Shown here in pieces: positions 1 to 6,292 of a stretch of DNA of 6,360 nucleotides (position 1 is its first letter; each line of letters starts with the position of its first letter). The translations under genes and the position numbers were made by a program. The notes below the pieces were generated by a model. That model was not told the DNA's origin, ran no database searches, and saw only the letters and a list, made by a program, of their open reading frames with translations. The DNA comes from an uncultured Sphingobacteriaceae bacterium (lineage in GTDB: Bacteria; Bacteroidota; Bacteroidia; Sphingobacteriales; Sphingobacteriaceae): the NCBI GenBank assembly GCA_937875035.1, contig CALNCF010000315.1, positions 1-6,360 of the forward strand, in the 5' to 3' direction.

Positions 1-513
1 GCCCCCGCGCACATACAGCCCTGCGTTTCCTTCGCTGCCCTTCTGCACGCCAGGCATCAGCTGGATCACTTTGAGCACATCCTTTTCACCCATAAAGGCA
101 GGGATCTCCTTGATCTGCTCTACCGGGATATCGATCATGCTCATGCGCGAATTATCACTGCTGCGTTCGGCGCGCTCCGCGTTGATCCCCACTTCCGAAA
201 TTTCCGAAGCCGATTCCAGCTGGATGTCGAGATGAATGTCTTTATCAAGATAGACCTTGTAATATTGCTTGCGGTAGCCGACCAGCGAGATCACTACCTC
301 GAAGCTGTCCTTAGGGAGGGTGATGGAATAGAATCCGTACGTGTTGGTCGTTGTGCCGTTCGAGATCTTAGGGATATAGATCGTGGCGCCGATCAATTGC
401 TCGCGGCTGTTCTTTTCGTACACATAGCCGCTGATGGTGTGCCGGGTCTGCTGCGCGGATACCGTTCCTGCGCAAAGGCACAGGAAGCACCATAAGAAAA
501 AGGGTAATTTCAT
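1..513 (-). CDS. TonB-dependent receptor, N-terminal part (runs off the left edge)
   Basis: Outer-membrane receptor that would take up a ligand (siderophore, glycan or similar) using energy from TonB-ExbBD; the substrate cannot be told from this part. The visible 171 residues run unbroken from the ATG at 513 to the window edge. Residues 1-20 are a signal peptide (MKLPFFLWCFLCLCAGTVSA, cleavage before QQ). Residues about 24-110 are a carboxypeptidase-regulatory-like domain: TISGYV, LIGATIYIP, the turn TNTYGFYSI and VVISLVGYR are its usual strands. From about residue 135 the plug domain starts (IPVEQIKEIPAFMGEKDVLK, then QLMPGVQKGSEG and LYVRGG). The rest of the plug and the whole barrel are outside the window. 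An AAAGGAA lies 9 bases upstream of the ATG (plus-strand 523-529), supporting this start. It is divergent from the acetyltransferase gene. Family call is firm; a SusC role is possible but not shown. Confidence 0.93.
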   Translation of the reverse strand, partial: MKLPFFLWCFLCLCAGTVSAQQTRHTISGYVYEKNSREQLIGATIYIPKISNGTTTNTYGFYSITLPKDSFEVVISLVGYRKQYYKVYLDKDIHLDIQLESASEISEVGINAERAERSSDNSRMSMIDIPVEQIKEIPAFMGEKDVLKVIQLMPGVQKGSEGNAGLYVRGG

Positions 514-660
514 AAAACGGGGTTCCTTTACGTTGGGTTGATGTTTAGGATCGTGGGTGAAGGTATTGGATTTCAGAAATCAAAGCAATGCCGTTATGCT
601 CTTTTTAATATTAATAAGACAAAAGTTAGGAGAATGACCCTTATTCATTATTTTTAGCAT
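514..660. other. divergent intergenic region between the receptor and acetyltransferase genes
   Basis: 147 bases separate the two divergent start codons, so promoters for both directions should lie here. I looked for the Bacteroidota sigma-A pattern (TTTG, about 19-21 bases, TAnnTTTG) on both strands and found only isolated partial matches, none with the right spacing. An AT-rich stretch holds a 10-base palindrome TTAATATTAA at 605-614, a possible regulator site but also expected by chance in such DNA. An AGGAG at 628-632 sits one base before an ATG that opens a 7-codon ORF (634-657), ending 3 bases before the acetyltransferase start; the spacing is too short for a normal ribosome site. Confidence 0.5.
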
Positions 661-1080
661 ATGATAAACGTATCTCGCACCCAAACGGAAGAGGACCTGC
701 AAAAAGTATTCGGCATCCGGAGAAAAGTATTTGTGGAAGAGCAGCAGGTAGATGAAGCGGAGGAGTACGAGTTTGAGGATGAATCCGTTCATTTCCTGGC
801 GCTTGCCGATGGCATTCCTGCCGGCGCGGCGCGATGGCGCAGAACGGATAAAGGCATCAAGCTCGAACGTTTTGCCGTGCTCCCGGAATATCGCGGCGCA
901 GGGGTAGGGTCGGCACTGGTGAGCGCTGTCCTGGATGATATCCCGCAGGATGCGGAATTTGTATACCTTCACGCACAGTTGACCGCTGTTGGTTTATATA
1001 AAAAATTCGGGTTCAGGGAAGAAGGAGATATGTTCGAAGAAGCAAACATTAAGCATTATAAAATGGTATGGGAAAAATGA
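661..1080 (+). CDS. GNAT family N-acetyltransferase (ElaA/YjcF-like)
   Basis: Cytoplasmic acetyltransferase predicted to move an acetyl group from acetyl-CoA to an amine; substrate unknown. At 139 residues it is the normal size for a single GNAT domain. The N-terminal IRRKVFVEEQQV (residues 19-30), followed by an acidic stretch and HFLAL (44-48), is characteristic of the ElaA/YjcF branch. LERFAVLPEYRGAGVGSAL (68-86) is the beta4-alpha3 acetyl-CoA pyrophosphate loop with the R-x-x-G-x-G signature at 78-83. LYKKFGF (112-118) is the late GNAT motif. The ATG at 661 is the first possible start, since an in-frame TAG lies at 655-657; no clear ribosome site precedes it. Its stop overlaps the start of the next gene (ATGA), so the two are probably translationally coupled. 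Family is sure; the physiological role is not inferable from sequence. Confidence 0.93.
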   Translation: MINVSRTQTEEDLQKVFGIRRKVFVEEQQVDEAEEYEFEDESVHFLALADGIPAGAARWRRTDKGIKLERFAVLPEYRGAGVGSALVSAVLDDIPQDAEFVYLHAQLTAVGLYKKFGFREEGDMFEEANIKHYKMVWEK

Positions 1081-3611
1081 GGAATGCGCTCATTCTTTTT
1101 CTGTTACTGATCAGCGTTGGGGTATTCGCCCAGGAAACGGTGGTGCGCGGGCGGGTGACCGATATGGCGACAAACGAAGCCATTCCCTTTGCCAGCGTAC
1201 GTATCAAGCATTCTACCTCCGGAACCAGCACCGATTTCGATGGTTATTACACCCTGAAAGTATCGGGCCCGGTCGATTCGGTCGTGGTATCCTATCTCGG
1301 CTATCTCAATAAGACCAAAGCCGTGAAGCCCGGTATCAACCAGGTGATCGATTTTCAACTCCAGTCGTCCACGGTGGGGATCCAGGAAGTCGTGGTGCTC
1401 GCGGGCGAGAACCCCGCGCTTCGCATCATCCGCCAGGCTATTCGTAACCGCGACCGCCACGACAAGAGCTCGCTCGATGCGTACCAGTACGAGAACTATA
1501 CGAAGATCCAGATCGATGTAGATAACATTTCGGATAACCTGCGGCGCAAGAAGCTGCTCCGCCCGGTTACCGCGCTCTTCGACAGCCTCGACGCGCTGGC
1601 CGGGGAAGACGGCAAGGCGAACCTGCCCATGTTCTATTCCGAAAACATTTCCGATGTGTATTACATCCGCCGTCCTTTCGAACGGAAACGGGAAGACATC
1701 AAAGCCTCCAAGGTCACGGCTGTCGGTATCCAGGATGGGGTGCTCACTTCCCAGTTCACCGGGGCCAGCTTCGAACAATATAATTTTAACCAGAACAAGC
1801 TGCTGGTATTCAATAAGGAATTTCTTTCGCCCATTGCCGATGTCGCCATGCTCTTCTACGAGTATTACCTGCTCGACAGTGTGTACGTAGGCGATTACCG
1901 TTGCTACAAGATCAAGGTCAAGCCCCGCAACAACAAAGACCTCCTGTTCACCGGGAACATATGGATCACCGATTCGGCCTTTGCCCTGAAGCAGGTTAAC
2001 CTCGAGATCCCCAAGACCGTCAACATCAACTTCCTCGAAAAGGTACAGGTGCAGCAAGAGCTTGAGCCCACCTCGGCGGGCGCCTGGATGCCTGTAAAGA
2101 CCCGGGTGGTGGTCGACTTTGCCGATGTAAGCAAGAAGAGTGTAGGGATGATCGCGAAGATGTATTATTCCTGCCGTAACATCGTGGTGAACGAGCCCCG
2201 GGAGCATAAGTTCTACGAGCAGAAGCTGGTGCTCGCCAAGGATGCCCTTGTTAAAGACAGTGAATACTGGAACGAGAACCGCCACGAAAAGCTCAGCGCC
2301 ACAGATATCAGCGTGTACAACATGATCGACACCATCCGGAATATGCCAAGGGTACGTACCTATGTCGACATCTTCTATACCCTCGTAACCGGCTACAAGA
2401 CCGTAGGCAAATTCGACTTCGGGCCCTATATCACCCTGTACAGCTATAACAATATAGAAGGGCATAAGATCCGCCTGGGCGGACGAACGAATGTCAAGTT
2501 CAGCGATAAATGGATTCTGCGCGGATACCTCGCGTACGGCACCCGCGACGAACGTTTCAAATACAATGCCCAGGTAGAGCGCATCCTCTCCCGCGATAAC
2601 TGGACGAAGGTCGGCATCCAGCGAAGAGAGGATATCGACCAGATCGGTGTGCAGTTTGATTTTGACGACAGCCCCGCGTTCGACAATGAGCAAAGCTCGC
2701 TGTACATGACCAGCTCGCAGATCAGCCGTTTCTCCCTGCTGAACAGGAAAACGGAGAACCGCATGTGGATCGAGAGCGAAGTGCGCAAGGGCTTTACCCA
2801 GCGTTTAACCTTACAGAATATCGCGTACAGGCATTTCTTTACGAACGTAGCCGATACTGTTCCCGGGCAGGGTAGCTTCCAGGAAGATTTTACAACTTCT
2901 GAAGTGGTGTTCGAATCGCGCATCGCGCCGAACGAATACCTGGTCATGACCGATAACCAGCGCCTGAGCCTGGGCACGGTCAAAGCGCCGATCATCACCA
3001 TTCGATATACCCTGGGATTAAAGAATGTGCTGAACTCAGGCATGAATTACAGCAAGCTCGACATCAGCATTAGCCAGAAGCTGAAGATGGGATTCCTCGG
3101 TTATTCCCGTTATATCTTCAATGCCGGCAAGGTACTGACCACCGGGCCATATACACTGATGGAGATCCACCGTGGTAACCAGACCCCTTTCTTTGCCTAT
3201 GCCACCTTCAACATGATGAATTACTTTGAGTTCATCAGCGATGAATACGTGTCACTGGATTATGTGCATCACTTCCAGGGGTTGTTCTTCAATCGTATTC
3301 CCCTGATCCGCGCCTTGAAATGGAGAGAGCTGGTCACCATGCGTGCTGTATACGGAACCCTGTCGGATAAGAACTCCAGTCCCGTGATCCGCAATACCTT
3401 CAGCACCCTCACGAACAAGCCCTATGTAGAAGCAGGCTTCGGTGTATCGAATATCCTGAAATTCGTGCGCGTGGATTTCATTTACCGGCTTACGTACACC
3501 GACCAGCAATACCGCGCGTATTACAAGCAACTGCAATTGAATAGCGGCACGGTGAAGCCCTACGATGTCAGCCGCTTCGGCGTAAAGCTGTCGCTGCAAT
3601 TCTCCTTCTGA
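1077..3611 (+). CDS. DUF5686 / carboxypeptidase-regulatory-like domain outer-membrane protein
   Basis: Large protein (844 residues from this start) of the Bacteroidota family usually annotated 'DUF5686 and carboxypeptidase-like regulatory domain-containing protein'; function not established. Residues 1-18 are a signal peptide (MRNALILFLLLISVGVFA, cleavage before QE). Residues about 21-97 form the regulatory-like Ig-fold domain: VVRGRVTD, AIPFASVRI, the turn TDFDGYYTL and VVVSYLGY. EVVVLAGENPALRIIRQAI (104-122) is the segment typical of the start of the DUF5686 region. The rest has alternating aromatic/polar strands and ends in LSLQFSF, with a terminal Phe as expected for a BAM-inserted barrel. 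I chose ATG 1077 because it makes the common 4-base ATGA overlap with the acetyltransferase stop, has GGGA just upstream, and starts a clean signal peptide; ATG 1068 would add MGK. Probably co-transcribed with the upstream gene. Confidence 0.9.
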   Translation: MRNALILFLLLISVGVFAQETVVRGRVTDMATNEAIPFASVRIKHSTSGTSTDFDGYYTLKVSGPVDSVVVSYLGYLNKTKAVKPGINQVIDFQLQSSTVGIQEVVVLAGENPALRIIRQAIRNRDRHDKSSLDAYQYENYTKIQIDVDNISDNLRRKKLLRPVTALFDSLDALAGEDGKANLPMFYSENISDVYYIRRPFERKREDIKASKVTAVGIQDGVLTSQFTGASFEQYNFNQNKLLVFNKEFLSPIADVAMLFYEYYLLDSVYVGDYRCYKIKVKPRNNKDLLFTGNIWITDSAFALKQVNLEIPKTVNINFLEKVQVQQELEPTSAGAWMPVKTRVVVDFADVSKKSVGMIAKMYYSCRNIVVNEPREHKFYEQKLVLAKDALVKDSEYWNENRHEKLSATDISVYNMIDTIRNMPRVRTYVDIFYTLVTGYKTVGKFDFGPYITLYSYNNIEGHKIRLGGRTNVKFSDKWILRGYLAYGTRDERFKYNAQVERILSRDNWTKVGIQRREDIDQIGVQFDFDDSPAFDNEQSSLYMTSSQISRFSLLNRKTENRMWIESEVRKGFTQRLTLQNIAYRHFFTNVADTVPGQGSFQEDFTTSEVVFESRIAPNEYLVMTDNQRLSLGTVKAPIITIRYTLGLKNVLNSGMNYSKLDISISQKLKMGFLGYSRYIFNAGKVLTTGPYTLMEIHRGNQTPFFAYATFNMMNYFEFISDEYVSLDYVHHFQGLFFNRIPLIRALKWRELVTMRAVYGTLSDKNSSPVIRNTFSTLTNKPYVEAGFGVSNILKFVRVDFIYRLTYTDQQYRAYYKQLQLNSGTVKPYDVSRFGVKLSLQFSF

Positions 3612-3671
3612 TGACATTGGATTTTTTGCGAAGAGAGCTTTTCAAAATGAAAATACCTGGACTTGCTCCTT

Positions 3672-3697
3672 GTCCTTTTGGATCAAGCCAAAAGGGC
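3672..3697. repeat. inverted repeat (hairpin), left arm
   Basis: CCTTTTGG (3674-3681) and CCAAAAGG (3688-3695) are perfect complements around the loop ATCAAG. The stem can be lengthened by a T-G wobble and a G-C pair to 3672/3697. It begins 60 bases after the DUF5686 stop codon. No T-run follows on either strand, so it is not a standard intrinsic terminator. Confidence 0.75.
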
Positions 3698-3725
3698 CCA
3701 AAAGATCAAGGCTTGTAAAACGGTT

Positions 3726-3749
3726 TTTTCTTCTGAGGAAGAAAATTTT
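3726..3749 (+). repeat. inverted repeat followed by four T, possible weak terminator
   Basis: TTTTCTTC (3726-3733) pairs perfectly with GAAGAAAA (3738-3745) across the loop TGAG, and TTTT follows at 3746-3749. The order stem-then-T fits transcription on the plus strand, i.e. downstream of the DUF5686 gene, but the stem is AT-rich and the T-run is short. It also forms part of the left arm of the repeat structure. Confidence 0.35.
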
Positions 3750-3918
3750 CCGCCCTGCTTTAATCGGCCTTACAGCAGCCGGTTTTCAGGGCGCGCTGGA
3801 GATCGTCCATTTTTGAGGAAGCTGCGCAGTGGAACAAGCAGATCGCCGAAAAAATAGATTTCCGGAAGACCTGAAAATTCTTCGAAGTAGAAAGGTTGAT
3901 GTGCGGCCTTGATTTTTG

Positions 3919-3944
3919 CATACTTTTTATCAAGAAAAAGTATG
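3919..3944. repeat. perfect 10-base inverted repeat with loop ATCAAG
   Basis: CATACTTTTT (3919-3928) and AAAAAGTATG (3935-3944) are exact complements across a 6-base loop. On the plus strand the loop hexamer is the same ATCAAG as in the left-arm hairpin at 3682-3687. It lies 86 bases beyond the HMG-CoA lyase stop codon. It could end transcripts from either direction or fold as part of the repeat; there is no T-run outside the stem. Confidence 0.75.
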
Positions 3945-4030
3945 AAGAGATGTTTGCCTTTACATTTCTCCAAATCAACGGGTAACCATTGTATCAAGAC
4001 AAAAGCAGAAAAAATAGCAGATAAGAAGTG

Positions 4031-4882
4031 TTAGGTAAGGAACACCCTCGAGGCCAATTGCATGGCCTCAAAAAATCCCTGCATATTCACCGGGTGCGGA
4101 ATGCCATGTTCCTCGAAATACGCCAGCACATTTTCAGTGGCGATATTCCCCGTCAGGTCGTCGCTCGCCATCGGGCAGCCTCCGTAACCCTTGATCGCCG
4201 TATCGAAGCGACGGCAGCCACTGTTCCAAGCCGCGTCGATCTTTTCCTTCCAGGCAGTGGGCGTGGAGTGCAGGTGAGCGCCGAATTCCACCTCAGGAAA
4301 TAAGGGCGTAATGTTTTTAAACAGGTATTCAATGTTCTCCGGGTTGGATACACCGATCGTATCCGCAAAGGCCAGGATCCGGATACCCATGCCTGCAAGC
4401 TTGCGGGTCCATTTTTCCACCACCTCTACGCTCCATTCTTCCCCGTAAGGATTCCCGAAACCCATCGAGATGTACACCACCATTTCTTTTCCGTGCTGTA
4501 TGCACAGCTGCTGGATCTCTTCCACGCGAACCAGGGCTTCGCTGATCGACGAATTGGTATTGCGTTGCTGGAAGGTTTCTGAAATGGAAAAGGGGAAGCC
4601 TAAGTACGTGATCTCTCCGAAATGACAGGCATCCTCCGCGCCGCGCTTATTGGCGATAATGGCCAATAGCTTGGAAGAGTCGGAGCTTAAATTCAGCTTC
4701 CCTAATACCTCCGCAGTATCACGTAGCTGAGGGATCGCCTTCGCCGAAACAAAGCTCCCGAAATCGATCGTATCAAAGCCGATATTCAGTAAGGAATTGA
4801 TATAGGACGCTTTCAGTTCTGTAGGAATAAAGTCGTGTATTCCCTGCATCGCATCGCGCGGGCATTCGATCAGTTTCATCAT
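4031..4882 (-). CDS. hydroxymethylglutaryl-CoA lyase family protein
   Basis: Predicted to cleave HMG-CoA to acetyl-CoA and acetoacetate in the cytoplasm, the last step of leucine degradation. It is a 283-residue DRE-TIM metallolyase, a little shorter than the mature human enzyme. Visible active-site elements: ECPRDAMQ (6-13) with the Arg-Asp pair R9/D10 (human R41/D42, D42 binding the metal); IDFGSFVSAKAIPQ (39-52); ADTIGVSNPE (173-182); the metal-binding HxH at H203/H205; and GYGGCPMASDD (232-242) with the catalytic-loop Cys C236, followed by TGNIATEN containing N246. Two differences from the human type: Asp (D40) where human has Glu72, and one extra residue between the Cys and the metal-ligand Asn. 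The start is a double ATG (4880-4882 or 4877-4879). It follows ndh by 20 bases on the same strand, so they are probably one operon. A different acyl-CoA lyase substrate remains possible. Confidence 0.88.
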   Translation of the reverse strand: MMKLIECPRDAMQGIHDFIPTELKASYINSLLNIGFDTIDFGSFVSAKAIPQLRDTAEVLGKLNLSSDSSKLLAIIANKRGAEDACHFGEITYLGFPFSISETFQQRNTNSSISEALVRVEEIQQLCIQHGKEMVVYISMGFGNPYGEEWSVEVVEKWTRKLAGMGIRILAFADTIGVSNPENIEYLFKNITPLFPEVEFGAHLHSTPTAWKEKIDAAWNSGCRRFDTAIKGYGGCPMASDDLTGNIATENVLAYFEEHGIPHPVNMQGFFEAMQLASRVFLT

Positions 4883-4902
4883 GGTTGTTTCGGTTATACG
4901 TA

Positions 4903-6225
4903 TTATAGTTTGGCATGAACGAGGTTGCGCTCCTCATCCATCACATCCTTGTTCTTACGGTAGGGGCGGATGATCAGGCGCGTACCGCGGTCATAGCTGA
5001 AATAGTTCCAGATCCAGTTGACCAGCACCACCAGCTTGTTCCGGAATCCAACCAGGAACAGCAGGTGCAGGAACATCCATACGAACCAGGCAAAGATGCC
5101 CTGGAACCGGATGAACGGAAGATCCACAACAGCCTTATTCCTGCCCACGGTAGCCATCGAGCCCAGGTCGAGGTAGCTGAAAGCCTTCAGCTCCCGGTTA
5201 TTGATCAGGTTGATGATGTTCTTCGATAACAGCTTACCCTGCTGTATGGCCACCTGTGCCACACCCGGGTGACCGTTCGGTGTTTCTTCGGTGATCATGG
5301 CTGCCACATCGCCGATCGCGAATATATTCTCATAACCACTCACACGGTTATAGCTGTCTGTCTTGATCCGGTTGCCGCGTACCAGTACCTCCGGGTTAAT
5401 ACCCTCGATCACGGAACCCTTTACACCGGCGCTCCAGATGAGGTTCGTGGTTTCCAGTTTCCGCCCGCTTTTCAGCTCCACGGTAGTACCGTTATAAGAA
5501 ACAACCAGGTCATTTGTGCGTACGTTCACGCCCATTTCCTTCAGGAAGCTTTCGGCCTGTTTGGAAGCCTGTGGCGACATCGAGCTCAGCAGGCGGGGAG
5601 CGCTCTCCACCAGGTTGATCTGCATCCTGCGCAGGTCCAGGTCGGGATAGTCGTTGGGCAGCACATGCGATTTCAGTTCCGCCAGTGCGCCGGCAGTTTC
5701 CACTCCTGTGGGTCCACCACCTACGATCACGAAGTTCATCAGCGCTTCCTGCTCATTGATGCTGTCGCGCAGCAAAGCCTCTTCAAAGCTTTGCAAAATG
5801 AGGCTTCGCAGGTTGAGGGCTTCGGGAATGCTCTTCATCGGCATGGAGTTCGATTCGATCTCTGTATTTCCGAAGAAATTGGTTGTGGAGCCCGTTGCGA
5901 TCACCAGGTAATCGTATGGGATTTCCCCGATACTGGTCTCCAGGTATTTTTCGGTTGGGTGCACTTTCTCCACGTTCGCTACGCGGAAAACAAAATTCTT
6001 CTGGTGCTTGAATACCTTGCGGAGCGGGAATGCGATAGAATCGGGCTCCAGTCCGCCGGTAGCTACCTGGTATAAAAGAGGCTGGAAGGTATGGTAATTA
6101 TGCTTATCGATCATAAGTACCTGTACTTCCTTGTTTTTCAGATTTTTGGCCAGCTGGATCCCTCCGAAGCCGCCTCCGACAATCACCACTCTCGGAAAAT
6201 TAGTCTCTGGAATATCGATTGACAT
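4903..6225 (-). CDS. ndh: type II NADH:quinone oxidoreductase (NDH-2)
   Basis: Single-subunit flavoenzyme that oxidises NADH and reduces the quinone pool (menaquinone expected in this phylum) at the inner face of the cytoplasmic membrane without pumping protons. The 440 residues match the family length. FAD-binding Rossmann motif VVIVGGGFGG (13-22) with the acidic D40 in MIDKHNYHTFQPLLYQ; FAD/NAD link ATG at 110-112; second Rossmann motif IVGGGPTGVETAG (167-179) with E207 at the end of its second strand, favouring NADH over NADPH; second FAD motif IFAIGDVAA (301-309); quinone-site motif AQVAIQ (323-328). Residues about 376-411 are rich in Trp, Phe and Leu (GIFAWFVWMFLHLLFLVGF), the C-terminal membrane-anchoring region. 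No Shine-Dalgarno is visible before ATG 6225, as is common in Bacteroidota. First gene of a likely operon with the HMG-CoA lyase gene. Confidence 0.93.
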   Translation of the reverse strand: MSIDIPETNFPRVVIVGGGFGGIQLAKNLKNKEVQVLMIDKHNYHTFQPLLYQVATGGLEPDSIAFPLRKVFKHQKNFVFRVANVEKVHPTEKYLETSIGEIPYDYLVIATGSTTNFFGNTEIESNSMPMKSIPEALNLRSLILQSFEEALLRDSINEQEALMNFVIVGGGPTGVETAGALAELKSHVLPNDYPDLDLRRMQINLVESAPRLLSSMSPQASKQAESFLKEMGVNVRTNDLVVSYNGTTVELKSGRKLETTNLIWSAGVKGSVIEGINPEVLVRGNRIKTDSYNRVSGYENIFAIGDVAAMITEETPNGHPGVAQVAIQQGKLLSKNIINLINNRELKAFSYLDLGSMATVGRNKAVVDLPFIRFQGIFAWFVWMFLHLLFLVGFRNKLVVLVNWIWNYFSYDRGTRLIIRPYRKNKDVMDEERNLVHAKL

Positions 6226-6259
6226 AGATAGTGTGTAAGTGTAGATGAATACTGTTTTT

Positions 6260-6292
6260 CAAACAACGCTAAACTAAGGATGTTTTGACAAA
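6260..6292 (-). promoter_or_regulatory. weak Bacteroidota-type promoter candidate for ndh
   Basis: On the minus strand TTTG (6292-6289), 21 bases, then GTTGTTTG (6267-6260) resembles the Bacteroidota pattern TTTG-N19..21-TAnnTTTG, with the second box lacking the leading TA. Transcription would start near 6253, giving a leader of roughly 28 bases before the ndh ATG. The match is partial and could be chance. Confidence 0.25.

Larger units (their letters stand above)
3672..3944. repeat. putative intergenic repeat: two related hairpin arms in inverted orientation
   Basis: Left arm (plus strand, 3672-3750) reads: hairpin with loop ATCAAG, then CAAAAGATCAAGGC (3699-3712), an 11-base spacer, then the hairpin TTTTCTTC-TGAG-GAAGAAAA (3726-3745), then TTTTC. 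Right arm read on the minus strand (3944 down to 3873) has the same order: hairpin with loop CTTGAT, then CAAAAATCAAGGC (3918-3906), a 12-base spacer, then CTACTTCGAAGAA and TTTTC. The arms point inward around a central section of roughly 120 bases that contains small palindromes (CTGCGCAG, TTCCGGAA). Such modular structure in a gene-free gap resembles dispersed intergenic repeats seen in Bacteroidota genomes. That it is multicopy is inference; no second full copy lies in this window and no transposase is adjacent. Confidence 0.55.
3612..4030. other. 419-base convergent intergenic region with no supported gene
   Basis: This gap lies between the ends of the DUF5686 gene and the HMG-CoA lyase gene. 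Short ORFs of 64-75 codons exist on both strands (3663-3857 plus; 3760-3978 and 3770-3997 minus), but they overlap one another, have lysine/serine/arginine-rich composition without a recognisable domain, and are carried by the repeat structure, so I do not call them genes. No standard terminator (GC-rich stem then T-run) is evident after either gene; the hairpins described separately are the best candidates for transcript ends. The hexamer ATCAAG or its complement recurs at 3682, 3705, 3908, 3929 and 3993. Confidence 0.7.

Noticed and set aside
232..495. 87-codon plus-strand frame over the receptor gene
   Set aside because: Codon-aligned shadow of the receptor, which has signal peptide, regulatory domain and plug in the other strand.
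634..657. 7-codon leader ORF before the acetyltransferase gene with an AGGAG upstream
   Set aside because: The AGGAG is only one base from the ATG, too close for normal initiation, and the peptide has no run of a regulatory amino acid as in attenuators.
580..972. 130-codon minus-strand frame over the acetyltransferase gene
   Set aside because: Overlaps almost the entire GNAT domain, which carries clear family motifs; the antisense translation has no recognisable features.
1104..2693. 529-codon open frame antisense to the DUF5686 gene
   Set aside because: Its codons lie exactly opposite the sense codons, where stops arise only from TTA, CTA or TCA in the sense gene. The gene uses CTG/CTC and AGC/TCC instead, so the frame stays open. 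The sense product has a signal peptide and recognised domains; the antisense product has none.
3639..3653. TTTTCA-AAA-TGAAAA hairpin just after the DUF5686 gene as a terminator
   Set aside because: The stem is only 6 bases, nearly all A/T, with a 3-base loop and no following T-run.
3663..3997. Overlapping small ORFs of 64-75 codons on both strands in the convergent gap
   Set aside because: They coincide with the inverted repeat structure, overlap each other on opposite strands, and have no domain, signal peptide or good start context.
5269..6075. 268-codon open frame antisense to ndh
   Set aside because: Same codon-aligned antisense artefact; the His/Gln-rich translation has no recognisable domain while ndh shows all NDH-2 motifs.
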